Shown in pieces: positions 18,195-30,894 of a stretch of DNA of 64,000 bases (its first letter is position 1; the number at the start of each line of letters is the position of its first letter). The notes beneath the pieces were generated by a model. The model saw only the letters and a list, made by a program, of their open reading frames with translations, did no database searches and was not told where the DNA came from. The stretch covers positions 1-64,000 of the forward strand of contig NZ_LAVA02000012.1 of the NCBI RefSeq assembly GCF_000974985.2, read 5' to 3'. Made by a program: the position numbers and the translations under genes. Origin of the DNA: Streptomyces mangrovisoli. GTDB lineage: Bacteria; Actinomycetota; Actinomycetes; Streptomycetales; Streptomycetaceae.

Positions 18195-18519
18195 TACACT
18201 GGGCGGAGCGAAAAGCGTGGATGGGGACGAGTAGCGGCGTACGCAGCCCAGAGCGATCCGGGGACGGTGGGAGCCCGGAGGCGAGCGCGACGCGAAGATC
18301 ACCCCGGAGCCGCCGGAGGAAAGCCCCGCCACGAGCCGGGGCCGTAGAACCGGCATCGCGACCCCAATGAGGGGGCCCACCGGCGCGCACGGGCGCATCG
18401 GGGGGCCAAGGAGGGTGGTACCGCGGGAGCGCGCCCAAAGCGGCGCGGAGGCAGGCAACAGGCCGGCCCTCTCGTCCCTCCGGACGGAAGGCAGCAAGTC
18501 CGCCGGAGGAAGCTCGCTG
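18195..18519 (+). promoter_or_regulatory. T-box riboswitch leader of ileS
   Basis: The about 320-nt leader of ileS contains the T-box sequence AGGGTGGTACCGCG at 18412-18425. Its UGGU can pair with the ACCA end of uncharged tRNA-Ile (discriminator A). An ATC isoleucine codon at 18298-18300 in GAAGATCACC is a plausible specifier. Near the end, TCCCTCCGGACGG (from about 18475) can pair with CCGCCGGAGG (18500-18509), hiding the Shine-Dalgarno; this fits the translational T-boxes known for actinobacterial ileS. A possible -10, TACACT, lies at 18195-18200. Confidence 0.88.
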
Positions 18520-21657
<3,138 letters not shown>

Positions 21658-21684
21658 CGCGTAGTGCCTCTGGCAGTTCGCAGC

Positions 21685-21726
21685 AAGGGCCGGGCTCGCT
21701 CCCTCCGGGGGGCGGGCCCGGCCCTT
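21685..21726 (+). terminator. ileS terminator hairpin
   Basis: An 11-bp stem (AAGGGCCGGGC at 21685-21695 with its complement at 21716-21726) closes a GC-rich loop, beginning 28 nt past the ileS stop. Confidence 0.75.
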
Positions 21727-21729
21727 CGC

Positions 21730-22055
21730 TTGCCACGGGCGGTCGACCTGTGCGGGTCCGTCGTGGCTCGTCGCGCAGTTCCCCGCGCCCCTGAGGGGAC
21801 CGCCCGCACCGACGCTGCGCACGCCTCGGACAGGGCCGGGCACACTGCCCCAGCGCGGGCACATCGTGGCCGATCGCGCAGTTCCCCGCGCCCCTGAGGG
21901 GGTGACGCTGAGGCCACAGAGCCGCACCTGCCGACCCCGCCGGCCGCGCTCCCCCAGGGGCGCGGGGAACTGCGCGACAAGCCACCACGCACCCGCACCC
22001 ACACGAGCAGTCCAGCCCACCCTTCGAGGGGCGCGGGGAACTGCGCAAAAGTCGC
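21730..22055. repeat. Gene-end repeat cluster between ileS and divIVA
   Basis: Four core copies lie between the convergent ileS and divIVA genes: plus sense at 21773-21791 and 21876-21894, minus sense at 21957-21975 and 22028-22046. The plus copies continue as CCCCTGAGGGG hairpins. The about 25 nt before several cores are also alike (GCGGGT-CGT-GTGGCTTGTC). The region has no credible gene; open frames crossing it are GC artefacts. Confidence 0.9.
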
Positions 22056-22127
22056 CACGCTCCCGCACACCCCGTCGGCCGGGGCCGAGCCTCGCGCAGC
22101 AACCCCGTCGAGCCCGCCGCACGGCGA

Positions 22128-22167
22128 ACGGGCGGGGCCCCGGACCGAAGTCCGGGGCCCCGCCCGT
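22128..22167. terminator. Strong 18-bp hairpin after divIVA
   Basis: A perfect 18-bp stem (22128-22145 with 22150-22167) closes on the loop CGAA. It starts 47 nt past the divIVA stop on the minus strand and is the strongest intrinsic hairpin I see in the window. Confidence 0.88.
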
Positions 22168-22213
22168 GGTGCAGGCTGCCGACGCCTACGCAGTGTTACC
22201 GGGCCGGCGGCCC

Positions 22214-23431
22214 TTAGTTGTCGTCCTCGTCGATCAGGAACCCACGCATCGGCGAGGGGGCCTGACCCATCGGGCCGGGGCCCTGCGGGCGGACCGGCGC
22301 CATCGGCTGGGTCATCGCCGGGGACATCTGCTGCTGGCCGCCGAAGGACGGGCCGACTGGGCCGGGGCCACCACCCATCGCCGGGTTGCCGCCGTAGGAC
22401 GGGGCGGTCGCGCCGGCCGGGGCCATCGAAGGCGCCGGGGACGGCGGCAGCGAGGGCGCCGCGGGGCTGCGCGGCGGGGCCAGCGAGTCGTCGGCCTGGG
22501 TCTCCAGCTGACGCAGCTGGGACTCGAGGTACGACTTCAGGCGCGTGCGGTACTCGCGCTCGAAGCCGCGCAGGTCCTCGACCTTGCGCTCCAGCGTGGC
22601 GCGGGCGGACTCCAGGGAGCCCATCGCGACGCGGTGCTTCTCCTGCGCGTCCCGCTCCAGGGCGTCGGCCTTGGCACGGGCGTCACGCTCGAGACCCTCG
22701 GCGCGGCTGCGGGCCTCGCCGACGATCTTGTTGGCCTCGGAGCGGGCCTCGGCGATCGCCTGGTCGGCGGTCTGCTGGGCCAGCGAGAGCACACGAGCGG
22801 CGCTGTCGCCACCGGGACCCTGGCCCATCGGACCGGGGCCACCCATGGGACCGCCCATGGGGCCACCCATCGGACCGCCCATGGGACCACCCATGGGGCC
22901 GCCCATCTGCTGCTGCATCGGGGGCTGGCCGCCCATGGGGCCCTGACCCATCGGGCCCTGGCCCATCGGACCCTGACCCATGGGGCCCTGGCCCATCGGA
23001 CCCTGACCCATGGGGCCCTGGCCCTGACCCATCGGACCCTGACCCATCGGACCGGGACCCTGCGGGCCCTGGCCGCCGGGACCGGCGGGAAGCTGCGGGG
23101 CACCGCTCGGCAGCTGCGGCGGGCCGCCCATGGGCCCACCCATCTGCTGCGGCGGGCCAGATATGCCGGCGGGCACGGGGCCGCCGGGTCCACGCATGCC
23201 GCCCTGAGGCTGGTCCTGCTCCGGAGGCTTGCGCATGTTCTGCTGGTTCTGGGCAGCAGCACGCGTCGCGGCGGCCAGCTTGGCGCGAAGGTCCTCGTTC
23301 TCGCGCAGCAAGCGGGTCAGCTCGGCTTCGACCTCGTCGAGGAAGGCATCGACCTCGTCCTCGTCATAGCCTTCTCGGAGGCGGACGGTCGTGAACTGCT
23401 TGTTCCGCACGTCCTCGGGGGTCAACGGCAT
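22214..23431 (-). CDS. divIVA: Polar growth determinant DivIVA
   Basis: A 405-aa coiled-coil protein marking hyphal tips and directing polar wall growth in streptomycetes. The N-terminal DivIVA domain (about 1-55) starts [20 protein letters not shown] and leads into a first coiled coil. Residues about 75-205 form a low-complexity linker: Pro/Gly/Gln-rich, with about nine MGQGP-type and six MGGP repeats encoded by near-identical DNA repeats (about 22800-23070). The second, long coiled coil covers about 210-320. The tail is again Pro/Gly/Met-rich. The ATG at 23431 has GAGGTG upstream. It ends the dcw cluster and is followed by a strong terminator. Confidence 0.97.
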   Translation of the reverse strand: MPLTPEDVRNKQFTTVRLREGYDEDEVDAFLDEVEAELTRLLRENEDLRAKLAAATRAAAQNQQNMRKPPEQDQPQGGMRGPGGPVPAGISGPPQQMGGPMGGPPQLPSGAPQLPAGPGGQGPQGPGPMGQGPMGQGQGPMGQGPMGQGPMGQGPMGQGPMGQGPMGGQPPMQQQMGGPMGGPMGGPMGGPMGGPMGGPGPMGQGPGGDSAARVLSLAQQTADQAIAEARSEANKIVGEARSRAEGLERDARAKADALERDAQEKHRVAMGSLESARATLERKVEDLRGFEREYRTRLKSYLESQLRQLETQADDSLAPPRSPAAPSLPPSPAPSMAPAGATAPSYGGNPAMGGGPGPVGPSFGGQQQMSPAMTQPMAPVRPQGPGPMGQAPSPMRGFLIDEDDN

Positions 23432-23484
23432 CTCTTCACCTCAACGTAGTCGTCGGCATTCGGCAAGACGGTAGGTCACATCGC

Positions 23485-23769
23485 TCACAGCCGGCTCACG
23501 ACCGAGATCAGGATGTAGACGATGATCATCAGTACGAAGAAGGACAGGTCGAGCGCCACGCCCCCGAGACGCAACGGCGGGATGAACCGCCGCAGAAGCT
23601 TGAGCGGTGGATCAGTGACAGTGTAAGTGGCCTCCAGAACCACCACCATCGCCTTGCCGGGTTGCCACGAGCGGGCGAACTGGAAGACATAGTCCATGAC
23701 CAACCGGAAGATGAGCACGATGAGGAAGCACATCAGCGCGATGTAGATCACATCCAGGAACACGCTCAT
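23485..23769 (-). CDS. YggT-family membrane protein
   Basis: A 94-aa membrane protein with two hydrophobic segments (about 3-25 and 70-92) separated by a basic loop (FARSWQPGK, LLRRFIPPLRLGG). It belongs to the YggT family, regularly encoded between sepF and divIVA in actinobacteria and suspected to act in division or polar growth, though its function is not established. It lies 50 nt after sepF and 53 nt before divIVA, consistent with co-transcription. Confidence 0.93.
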   Translation of the reverse strand: MSVFLDVIYIALMCFLIVLIFRLVMDYVFQFARSWQPGKAMVVVLEATYTVTDPPLKLLRRFIPPLRLGGVALDLSFFVLMIIVYILISVVSRL

Positions 23770-23819
23770 GCCTGTGCTTCCCTCTCCCCAGCCCTCGTCC
23801 GTTTCCGGTTCCTACGTCT

Positions 23820-24461
23820 TCAGCTCTGGTTGAAGAACCCGCCCTCTGCGATGCGGGCCTTGTCCTCCGCCGTGACATCGACGTTAGCAGGCGACAACAG
23901 GAACACCTTCTGCGTCACCCGCTCGATGCTGCCGTGCAGACCGAACACCAGACCAGCCGCAAAGTCGACAAGTCGCTTCGCGTCCGTGTCGTCCATCTCC
24001 GTGAGATTCATGATCACCGGAGTGCCCTCACGGAAGTGTTCCCCGATGGTACGGGCCTCGTTGTAGGTCCGGGGGTGGAGTGTGGTGATCCGGTACGGCT
24101 CTCGTTCCGACACGACCTTGGGCATGATCACCGGTGCGTTCTTCTCCAGGGACTGACGTTCTTGTGTGATGGACGCCACGGGCGCGATGCGCGCGGGACG
24201 ACTCGATTCCGCGACGAGCGAAGCAGAGCGGGCGACCGGCTCGCGCTGGGCGGGCGGCTGCACGATTCGTACCTCTTCGTCCCTTTGCGACTGGTGTGCT
24301 CCGTGGGACTGGTGGGGCGGCTCGTGCCGCCGATGGTCCCGCTCGGGCTCCGGGTCCAGTTCGGGCTCGAAGTCGTCATCGGGGTCGAACCCCCGGCCGT
24401 CGTACCCATCGTCCTCCACGAGGCCGAGGTAGACCGCCATCTTGCGCATCGCGCCGGCCAT
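23820..24461 (-). CDS. sepF: Cell division protein SepF
   Basis: A 213-aa SepF, the membrane-binding FtsZ anchor that replaces FtsA in actinobacteria. Residues 1-15 ([17 protein letters not shown]) form the amphipathic membrane-binding helix. Residues about 16-100 are an acidic, Asp/Glu/His/Gln-rich linker. The C-terminal globular domain (about 115-213) includes [19 protein letters not shown] and the [13 protein letters not shown] strand. The ATG at 24461 has GGAGG 9 nt upstream; the longer frame to 24521 lacks one. Confidence 0.95.
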   Translation of the reverse strand: MAGAMRKMAVYLGLVEDDGYDGRGFDPDDDFEPELDPEPERDHRRHEPPHQSHGAHQSQRDEEVRIVQPPAQREPVARSASLVAESSRPARIAPVASITQERQSLEKNAPVIMPKVVSEREPYRITTLHPRTYNEARTIGEHFREGTPVIMNLTEMDDTDAKRLVDFAAGLVFGLHGSIERVTQKVFLLSPANVDVTAEDKARIAEGGFFNQS

Positions 24462-24590
24462 GCTCTGAGTCCTCCGCTCTGTGGTGGATCGGCTGACGAC
24501 CGTCAAGTGCCCGCGATCCACGTGGTCGTTAGCCCCGCCTTTCGGCGGAATTGACCATATTTTCTGCTGTGGTCCGACTTCTTGGCGACG

Positions 24591-25310
24591 TTACCCGAGC
24601 CTGGGGCGGACTCCGAGTACCGCGGTGCCGACGCGTACATGTGTCGCTCCGGCGGCCACGGCCTCTTCGAGATCCGCACTCATCCCTGCCGACACCATGT
24701 TCGCAGCCGGATGACTCCTGCGCAGGTAGGTCGACAAATCCATCAGCCGCTCGAAGGCCGCCCGTTGACGCCCGGCGTACTCCCCCGCCAGCGGCGCGAC
24801 GGTCATCAGCCCGGCGAGTCGCAGTCCCGCCGATCCGGCGACGAGGTCGGCCAACTCTTCGATTCCGTCGGGGGCGACGCCGCCCCGCTCGCCCCGGTCG
24901 CCGGAGGCCGCGTCCAGCGCGACCTGGATCAGGCACCCCACCTCGCGGCCGGCCCGCTCCGCCTCCCGGGACAAGGCGGTCACCAGCCGGGCACGGTCCA
25001 CGGACTGCACCACATCGGCATAACCGACCACGGAACGGACCTTGTTGGTCTGCAACTGCCCGACGAAGTGCCAGGAAAGCGGCAGATCCGCGCATTCGGC
25101 CGCTTTGGGCGCCGCGTCCTGGTCCCGGTTCTCCGCGACATGGCGGACGCCGAGCCCCGACAGGATCCGCACATCGCTCGCCGGATAGGTCTTGGTGACC
25201 ACGATCAGGGTCACTTCCTCCCGCTTGCGCCCTGCGGCGACACAGGCGGCGGTGATGCGCTCCTCCACCTTCGCCAGATTTGCGGCGAGTTCGTCCCTAC
25301 GGTCCGTCAT
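24591..25310 (-). CDS. yggS: YggS/PLPBP pyridoxal-phosphate homeostasis protein
   Basis: A 239-aa alanine-racemase-fold protein that binds pyridoxal phosphate and balances vitamin B6 and amino-acid pools. The PLP lysine is K40 in LIVVTKTYP. HFVGQLQTNK and the phosphate-binding SAGMSADLEEAV near the C-terminus are typical. Its gene routinely sits between ftsZ and sepF. It begins 6 nt after the pgeF stop, so the two are one transcriptional unit. Sequence gives no hint of a division role. Confidence 0.95.
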   Translation of the reverse strand: MTDRRDELAANLAKVEERITAACVAAGRKREEVTLIVVTKTYPASDVRILSGLGVRHVAENRDQDAAPKAAECADLPLSWHFVGQLQTNKVRSVVGYADVVQSVDRARLVTALSREAERAGREVGCLIQVALDAASGDRGERGGVAPDGIEELADLVAGSAGLRLAGLMTVAPLAGEYAGRQRAAFERLMDLSTYLRRSHPAANMVSAGMSADLEEAVAAGATHVRVGTAVLGVRPRLG

Positions 25311-25316
25311 GTCCCA

Positions 25317-26045
25317 TCAGTCCAGCCAGACATAGCTCGCGAGCCGCCCCGTGGTGCGGTCGCGGCGGTACGAGAAGTGATCAGCCGACTCCCGAGTGCA
25401 CACCGGCGACTGCTCCCGGTCGCACACCCCGAGCGCGGCGAGCTGCGCGTGCACTCCGGCGCTCACGTCGACCGCCGGGGTGCCCCAGCTGGTCTCGGCG
25501 TGCGCCGCCGGCTCCACGGCGGAGACCTCCGCGCGCATCGCCTCCGGCACCTCGTAGCACCGGCCGCACACGGCGGGCCCGGTGCGGGCGACGATCCGGG
25601 ACGGCTCGGCGCCCAGTTCCATCATCGCGCGTACGGCGGCGGGGACCACTCCGGCGACCATGCCCGGCCGCCCCGCGTGGGCCGCCGCCGCGATCCCGGC
25701 GACCGGGTCGGCCAGCAGGACCGGCGTGCAGTCGGCGGTGAGCACGGCGAGCGCGAGTCCGCGCCGGGCGGTGACGATCGCGTCGACCTCCGGCACCGGC
25801 CGCCCGCCCCAGGGGGCGTCGACCACGGCGACGTCCGCGCCGTGCACCTGGTTCATCCAGACCACCTGCGCCGGGTCGAGCCCGAGGGCCTTCGCGGCCA
25901 GCTCGCGGTTGGTCACCACGGCCGCCGGGTCGTCGCCGACGGCCCCGCCGAGGTTGAGCTCCTCGTACGGAACGGCGCTCACCCCGCCCCACCTGTCGGT
26001 GAAGGCGAAGTGCGCGCCGTCCGCGGTGTCGCGCCGTCCTATCAC
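25317..26045 (-). CDS. pgeF: PgeF/YfiH-family protein (peptidoglycan editing factor)
   Basis: A 242-aa protein of the YfiH/LACC1 (formerly polyphenol oxidase, DUF152) family. The metal and active-site residues are in [17 protein letters not shown] and AAHAGRPG. Family members act as purine nucleoside phosphorylase/adenosine deaminase-like enzymes, and E. coli PgeF removes misincorporated L-Ser from wall precursors; which applies here is unknown. The GTG at 26045 overlaps the ftsZ stop as GTGA, so translation is coupled to ftsZ. Confidence 0.92.
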   Translation of the reverse strand: MIGRRDTADGAHFAFTDRWGGVSAVPYEELNLGGAVGDDPAAVVTNRELAAKALGLDPAQVVWMNQVHGADVAVVDAPWGGRPVPEVDAIVTARRGLALAVLTADCTPVLLADPVAGIAAAAHAGRPGMVAGVVPAAVRAMMELGAEPSRIVARTGPAVCGRCYEVPEAMRAEVSAVEPAAHAETSWGTPAVDVSAGVHAQLAALGVCDREQSPVCTRESADHFSYRRDRTTGRLASYVWLD

Positions 26046-27238
26046 TTCAGGAAGTCCGGTACGTCCAGTTCCTCGGCCGCGCTGTCGGTGTAGGCGCGCG
26101 ACGGCGGGACCGGCGGCGCGACCGGCAGGTCGGCGACCGGCTCGGGAGCGGGCTGCGGGTCCTCCTTGGGCGTCACGCTGCCCAGCGAGCCGAAGGAGGG
26201 GCGGCTCTCCGGCTGGCGGGCCGGAGCGGGCTCCTCGCGGCGCGTGGGGGCCGAGGAGGAGCCGAGGACGGTGTCCCGGCGGGCGGGCGGCTGGCCGCCG
26301 TCGAAGCCGGCCGCGATGACGGTCACGCGGACCTCGTCGCCGAGGGCGTCGTCGATCACCGCGCCGAAGATGATGTTGGCCTCGGGGTGGGCGGCCTCGC
26401 TCACCAGCTGGGCGGCCTCGTTGATCTCGAACAGGCCGAGGTCGGAGCCGCCGGAGATGGACAGCAGGACGCCGCGGGCGCCGTCGATGGACGCCTCGAG
26501 CAGCGGCGAGGAGATCGCCATCTCGGCCGCGGCCACCGCGCGGTCGTCGCCGCGGGCCGAGCCGATGCCCATGAGCGCCGAACCGGCCTCGGACATCACC
26601 GACTTCACATCGGCGAAGTCGAGGTTGATCAGACCGGGCGTGGTGATGAGGTCGGTGATGCCCTGGACACCGGAGAGCAGCACCTGGTCGGCCGACTTGA
26701 AGGCGTCGAGCACCGAGACCTGGCGGTCCGAGATGGACAGCAGGCGGTCGTTGGGGATGACGATGAGGGTGTCGACCTCTTCGCGGAGCTCGGCGATGCC
26801 GTCCTCCGCCTGGTTGGCCCGGCGCCGCCCCTCGAAGGTGAACGGGCGCGTCACCACGCCGATGGTCAGGGCGCCCAGGGAGCGGGCGATGTTGGCCACG
26901 ACGGGCGCGCCGCCGGTGCCGGTGCCGCCGCCTTCGCCGGCCGTCACGAAGACCATGTCGGCCCCCTTGAGGACCTCCTCGATCTCCTCGCGGTGGTCCT
27001 CGGCCGCCTTGCGGCCGACGGCCGGGTTGGCGCCGGCGCCGAGTCCGCGGGTCAGTTCACGGCCGACGTCGAGCTTGACGTCCGCGTCGCTCATCAACAG
27101 CGCCTGCGCGTCGGTGTTGATGGCGATGAACTCGACGCCCTTGAGACCGACCTCGATCATCCGGTTGATGGCATTGACACCACCGCCGCCGACACCGATG
27201 ACTTTGATGACTGCGAGGTAGTTCTGCGGTGCTGCCAC
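26042..27238 (-). CDS. ftsZ: Cell division GTPase FtsZ
   Basis: A 398-aa tubulin-like GTPase forming the Z-ring at vegetative cross-walls and the Z-ladders of sporulation. It contains [13 protein letters not shown] near the N-terminus, the GTP-binding tubulin signature GGGTGTG (103-109) and the synergy loop NLDFAD (205-210). A Pro/Glu/Arg-rich disordered linker (about 318-385) leads to the conserved C-terminal peptide ELDVPDFLK, the docking site for SepF. A GTG at 27238 has GAGAGG about 9 nt upstream. The 278-nt gap to ftsQ contains regulatory-looking sequence. Confidence 0.98.
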   Translation of the reverse strand: MAAPQNYLAVIKVIGVGGGGVNAINRMIEVGLKGVEFIAINTDAQALLMSDADVKLDVGRELTRGLGAGANPAVGRKAAEDHREEIEEVLKGADMVFVTAGEGGGTGTGGAPVVANIARSLGALTIGVVTRPFTFEGRRRANQAEDGIAELREEVDTLIVIPNDRLLSISDRQVSVLDAFKSADQVLLSGVQGITDLITTPGLINLDFADVKSVMSEAGSALMGIGSARGDDRAVAAAEMAISSPLLEASIDGARGVLLSISGGSDLGLFEINEAAQLVSEAAHPEANIIFGAVIDDALGDEVRVTVIAAGFDGGQPPARRDTVLGSSSAPTRREEPAPARQPESRPSFGSLGSVTPKEDPQPAPEPVADLPVAPPVPPSRAYTDSAAEELDVPDFLK

Positions 27239-27516
27239 GTCGAAGGCCTCTCGCCTCGAGTTACGTGTCGCCGTCCCGCGGTGGTCTCCGCGTTCCGACG
27301 ACTGATGCCGAATGGGACGGTCCGAGTGCCGACCCGAACCCTAAAGTTGAAGTTTAGGGTTACCAGTGTGTCCGTTCCTTGAAGTCTCTGAACAGGACAC
27401 TAAGTCGACAAGTGGCGCGCGTTCAACGAACACGCCGAACCTCCCGTTTTTCTTTTCACCCTATGTGATCAGGCATGTCGCTGCCCAGCCAGGGTGCTGA
27501 CCTGCGCTGACGTGCG
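27239..27516 (-). promoter_or_regulatory. ftsZ upstream region with 25-bp palindrome and GACAC sites
   Basis: This 278-nt gap precedes ftsZ. AACCCTAAA (27337-27345), a 7-nt centre and TTTAGGGTT (27353-27361) form a perfect 9-bp inverted repeat, unusually AT-rich for this DNA. GACAC, the WhiA recognition core, occurs at 27265-27269 and 27368-27372 on the minus strand and at 27396-27400 on the plus strand. In S. coelicolor this gap carries several ftsZ promoters, one sporulation-specific, and ftsZ is a WhiA target in Streptomyces. I cannot place the promoters themselves. Confidence 0.65.
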
Positions 27517-28311
27517 TCAACTCCCCGATGACGCGGGCGCGGTGGGGACGCTGACGTCGAAGTGCCGCGCGTCCGGCGCCGCTTTCATCAGGGCGGTGAG
27601 GGTGCGGGCCTTCGCGCGGCCCTTCTCGCCGCTGCCCCAGGAGACCGTGCGGCCGCCGGTCAGCGCGAGCGAGATGTCGTCGTAGGAACGGACCTTGACG
27701 GTTCTGGTGACGCGCGCGACGGCGGGCGGCAGGCGTCGTGCGACCGCGACCGCCTCGCGCACCAGCCGGTCCTCGCCGAAGCGCCGCAGGCTCGCGGCCG
27801 ACGAACCCGGCTTGGAAAGCGACAATTGCAGCATCGCGACAGCCTTCGGACGCTGCGAAACCGTCGCGAACCGGACGCCCTGGCGGTCGACTTCGACAAA
27901 TGCGCCATTCTTCGCGATGAGCAGCACCGGGGTGCGCTCGGTGACTTTCAGGGCGATCCCGTGCGGCCAGGAGCGCTCCACCTCGACGGTGTCAATTCGG
28001 GGCAATTTCTGGCGAAGTCGGGCCGCGATCGCCTCCGTGTCGACGGAGACCAACGGTTTCCCGACCGGAACGGCGGCGGCCGCCCGCACCTCGGCCGGGG
28101 TCAGCACCCGGGTGCCGGAGACGGACACCCGGTCCACCCGCAGCCACGGAGAGCCGTACAACAGCCAGGCGGTGCCCGCGCCGAGGAGGACGAGTGCGAT
28201 CGCGAAGATGATGATCACACGAAGCCGCAGCCGCCTCAGCCGCCGGACGAGGGGCGGGCCGGACGACTCCTGCTGGCGGTCACCGCGCTCGGCGGTGGTC
28301 GGTCCGGCCAC
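27517..28311 (-). CDS. ftsQ: Divisome protein FtsQ
   Basis: A 264-aa bitopic division protein. A basic cytoplasmic tail (1-30) is followed by a membrane helix (about 32-52, VIIIFAIALVLLGAGTAWLLY), a POTRA domain (about 56-125, starting WLRVDRVSVSGTRVLTPAEV) and the beta domain. It links FtsL/FtsB-type partners to the septal synthase. A GTG at 28311 starts the gene, 25 nt after murG. FtsQ is needed for efficient sporulation septation in Streptomyces. Confidence 0.94.
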   Translation of the reverse strand: MAGPTTAERGDRQQESSGPPLVRRLRRLRLRVIIIFAIALVLLGAGTAWLLYGSPWLRVDRVSVSGTRVLTPAEVRAAAAVPVGKPLVSVDTEAIAARLRQKLPRIDTVEVERSWPHGIALKVTERTPVLLIAKNGAFVEVDRQGVRFATVSQRPKAVAMLQLSLSKPGSSAASLRRFGEDRLVREAVAVARRLPPAVARVTRTVKVRSYDDISLALTGGRTVSWGSGEKGRAKARTLTALMKAAPDARHFDVSVPTAPASSGS

Positions 28312-28336
28312 GCTCCCCTGCCTCTCTCACCTGTGC

Positions 28337-29428
28337 CTAGTGGCGCCGGGCGGCGATCGCCTCGTACACCATGCCGACGAGCAGCTCGTCGGCGTCCCGG
28401 CGGCCGAACTCGGCGGCGGCGCGGGACATCTCGTACAGCCGGTGCGGGTCGGCGAGCACGGGCAGCACGTTCTGCTGCACCCACTCCGGGGTGAGTTCCG
28501 CGTCGTCGACCAGCAGCCCGCCGCCGGCCTTGACCACCGGCTGGGCGTTCAGCCGCTGTTCGCCGTTGCCGATGGGCAGCGGGACATAGGCGGCCGGCAG
28601 CCCGACGGCGGAGAGTTCGGCGACGGTCATGGCGCCCGCGCGGCAGAGCATCATGTCGGCCGCGGCGTACGCAAGATCCATCCGGTCCACGTAACTTACC
28701 GGGATATAGGGGGGCATTCCCGGCATCTGCTGCACATGCGGCAATTCGTTCTTGGGGCCGACCGCGTGCAGGATCTGGATTCCGGCCTGCTGGAGGTAGG
28801 GCGCGACCTGCTGGACGACCTCGTTGAGGCGGCGGGCGCCCTGCGAGCCGCCCGAGACGAGCAGCGTGGGCAGGTTGGGGTCCAGGCCGAACATCGCGCG
28901 GGCCTCGGGGCGCACCGCGGCGCGGTCCAGGGTGGCGATGGTGCGGCGCAGCGGGATGCCGATGTAGCGGGCGTCGCGCAGCTTGCTGTCGGGCGTGGAG
29001 ACGGCGACCTGGGCGGCGTACCGCGAGCCGATCTTGTTGGCGAGGCCGGGCCGGGCGTTGGCCTCGTGGATGACGATCGGCACGCCCAGGCGCTTGGCGG
29101 CGAGGTAGGCGGGCAGCGCCACATAGCCGCCGAAGCCGACGACGGCGTCGGCCTTGGTGCGCTCCAGGATCTGCTCCGTCGCCTTGATCGTGCCGCGCAG
29201 CCGGCCCGGGACCGTGATCAGTTCGGGGGTGGGCTTGCGCGGCAGCGGCACGGCGGGGATCAGCGCGAGCTCGTACCCGCGCTGCGGGACGAGCTTGGTC
29301 TCCAGGCCGCGTTCCGTGCCCAGAGCCGTGATACCGACGGTCGGGTCCTGCCTGCGCAGGGCGTCCGCGAGGGCGAGCGCGGGCTCGATGTGGCCGGCGG
29401 TCCCCCCACCAGCGAGTACGACATGCAC
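28337..29428 (-). CDS. murG: UDP-GlcNAc transferase making lipid II
   Basis: A 363-aa GT-B glycosyltransferase adding GlcNAc to lipid I on the cytoplasmic membrane face. The N-domain begins [20 protein letters not shown] with the GGGTAGH loop at 7-13. The C-domain carries the donor-binding region [16 protein letters not shown] and the [18 protein letters not shown] motif. A GTG at 29428 starts it, 6 nt after the ftsW stop, so it is coupled to ftsW. Confidence 0.97.
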   Translation of the reverse strand: MHVVLAGGGTAGHIEPALALADALRRQDPTVGITALGTERGLETKLVPQRGYELALIPAVPLPRKPTPELITVPGRLRGTIKATEQILERTKADAVVGFGGYVALPAYLAAKRLGVPIVIHEANARPGLANKIGSRYAAQVAVSTPDSKLRDARYIGIPLRRTIATLDRAAVRPEARAMFGLDPNLPTLLVSGGSQGARRLNEVVQQVAPYLQQAGIQILHAVGPKNELPHVQQMPGMPPYIPVSYVDRMDLAYAAADMMLCRAGAMTVAELSAVGLPAAYVPLPIGNGEQRLNAQPVVKAGGGLLVDDAELTPEWVQQNVLPVLADPHRLYEMSRAAAEFGRRDADELLVGMVYEAIAARRH

Positions 29429-29434
29429 CGAAAT

Positions 29435-30796
29435 TCACCGCTCTCCGGACGGGCGTGCCGCGGGGGCGCGCCGTCGCATCGTGTTCCATCTCCGGGGGCT
29501 CCGAGGGGAAACGGAACCACCGGCCCCCCGCTTTCTACCAAAGCGAGGTTGCCGCATCGCAAGCGCCGCCCGCGCAGCGGGCTCGTCGCGCGCGAAGGCG
29601 ATCAGCAACCCGATGGCGAACATGGTCGGCAGCAGGGCGGACCCCCCGTAGGAGAACAGCGGGAGGGGGACGCCGGCGATCGGCAGCAGCCCGAGCACCG
29701 CACCGATGTTGATCACCGCCTGCGTGGTGATCCAGGTGGTCACACCTCCCGCGGCATACCTGACGAAGGGGTCCTCCGTACGTCCGGCCACGCGGATACC
29801 CGCATAGCCTAGAGCCGCGAACAGGGCGAGCACCGACAGTGTGCCCGCGAGACCCAGTTCCTCACCGGTGACGGCGAAGATGAAGTCGGTGTGGGCTTCG
29901 GGCAGTTGGCCCCATTTCTCCACACTCGCCCCGAGTCCGGAGCCGAACAGGCCGCCCGAGGCGAGGGCGTAAATGCCGTGCACGGCCTGCCAGCAGTCGC
30001 CGTTCGGCTTCATCTCGGTGGCGCCGATGCAGGCGAGCCGGCCCATCCGGTTGGGGCTGGTCTTGATGAGGATCGCGCCGATGGCGGCCGCGATCGCCAG
30101 CACGCCGACGAACAGCCGGGTCGGCGCGCCCGCCAGCCACAGCAGGCCGAACAGGATCGCCGTGAGGATGATCGCGGTGCCCATGTCGCCGCCCAGCATG
30201 ATCAGCCCGAGCAGCAGGAAGGCGACCGGCACCAGCGGCACCAGCATGTGCTTCCACTGGCTCAGCAGCTTCTTGTCCTGCTTGCGGGCGAGCAGGTCGG
30301 CGGCCCACAGCACGAGCGCCAGCTTGCCGAACTCGCTGGGCTGGATCTGGAACGAGCCGCCGAGCGAGATCCAGTTCTGGTTGCCGTTGACCGCCATGCC
30401 GATCCCGGGCACCTGCACCAGGGCCATCATGAAGACGGCGCCCGCGAGGATCGGGTAGGCCAGCGCCCGGTGCAGCTTGACCGGCATCCGGGAGGCGGCG
30501 AGCAGCAGCACGCCGCCGATCGCCGCGGCCGTGAACTGCTTGCGGAAGAAGAACGATCCGGGCAGCGACATCTGGAGAGCGGTGATCTGCGAGGCCGAGT
30601 AGACCATCACCAGGCCGAGCACGGTGATGAGCAGACTGCCGCCCAGGATCAGGTAGTACGCCGTCAGCGGCCGGTCCCACGCCCGGTGCGCCCGCGTGTA
30701 GAGCCGGGCCACCGGGTTGTCGCGCACGGTGCGGGCGGCGGCGGGCCGCCCGGCGCTCCGCTGCGCGGGAGGTCGGCCGGTACGGCTACTGGACAT
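29435..30796 (-). CDS. ftsW: SEDS glycosyltransferase FtsW
   Basis: A 453-aa SEDS-family peptidoglycan polymerase working with FtsI at the septum. After a basic N-terminal tail (about 1-45) come about ten membrane helices. The large extracytoplasmic loop contains PNRMGRLACIGATEMKPNGDCW, and family motifs include NWISLGGSFQIQPSEFGKLA and AHTDFIFAVTGEELGLAG. The ATG at 30796 with GAGGAG upstream is preferred over the GTG one codon earlier. The Arg-rich C-terminal tail is about 45 residues. It lies 98 nt after murD. Confidence 0.96.
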   Translation of the reverse strand: MSSSRTGRPPAQRSAGRPAAARTVRDNPVARLYTRAHRAWDRPLTAYYLILGGSLLITVLGLVMVYSASQITALQMSLPGSFFFRKQFTAAAIGGVLLLAASRMPVKLHRALAYPILAGAVFMMALVQVPGIGMAVNGNQNWISLGGSFQIQPSEFGKLALVLWAADLLARKQDKKLLSQWKHMLVPLVPVAFLLLGLIMLGGDMGTAIILTAILFGLLWLAGAPTRLFVGVLAIAAAIGAILIKTSPNRMGRLACIGATEMKPNGDCWQAVHGIYALASGGLFGSGLGASVEKWGQLPEAHTDFIFAVTGEELGLAGTLSVLALFAALGYAGIRVAGRTEDPFVRYAAGGVTTWITTQAVINIGAVLGLLPIAGVPLPLFSYGGSALLPTMFAIGLLIAFARDEPAARAALAMRQPRFGRKRGAGGSVSPRSPRRWNTMRRRAPAARPSGER

Positions 30797-30894
30797 CACC
30801 GGCTCCTCGCGCCGGCCGACCGAACCCGAGCCACTCAGGAGTCACGCGTCCCTCCAAGGGGTCCCGCGGCACCCGAAGTGGCCGGGACCAGCCG

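Noticed and set aside
22800..23070. Regular short repeats resembling a CRISPR array
   Set aside because: The repeats are in frame in divIVA and encode MGQGP/MGGP units; there are no unique spacers and no cas genes.
24531..24550. Small hairpin CCGCC-TTTC-GGCGG upstream of yggS stop region
   Set aside because: Only 5 bp, inside the sepF-yggS gap of one transcriptional unit; too weak to call a terminator.
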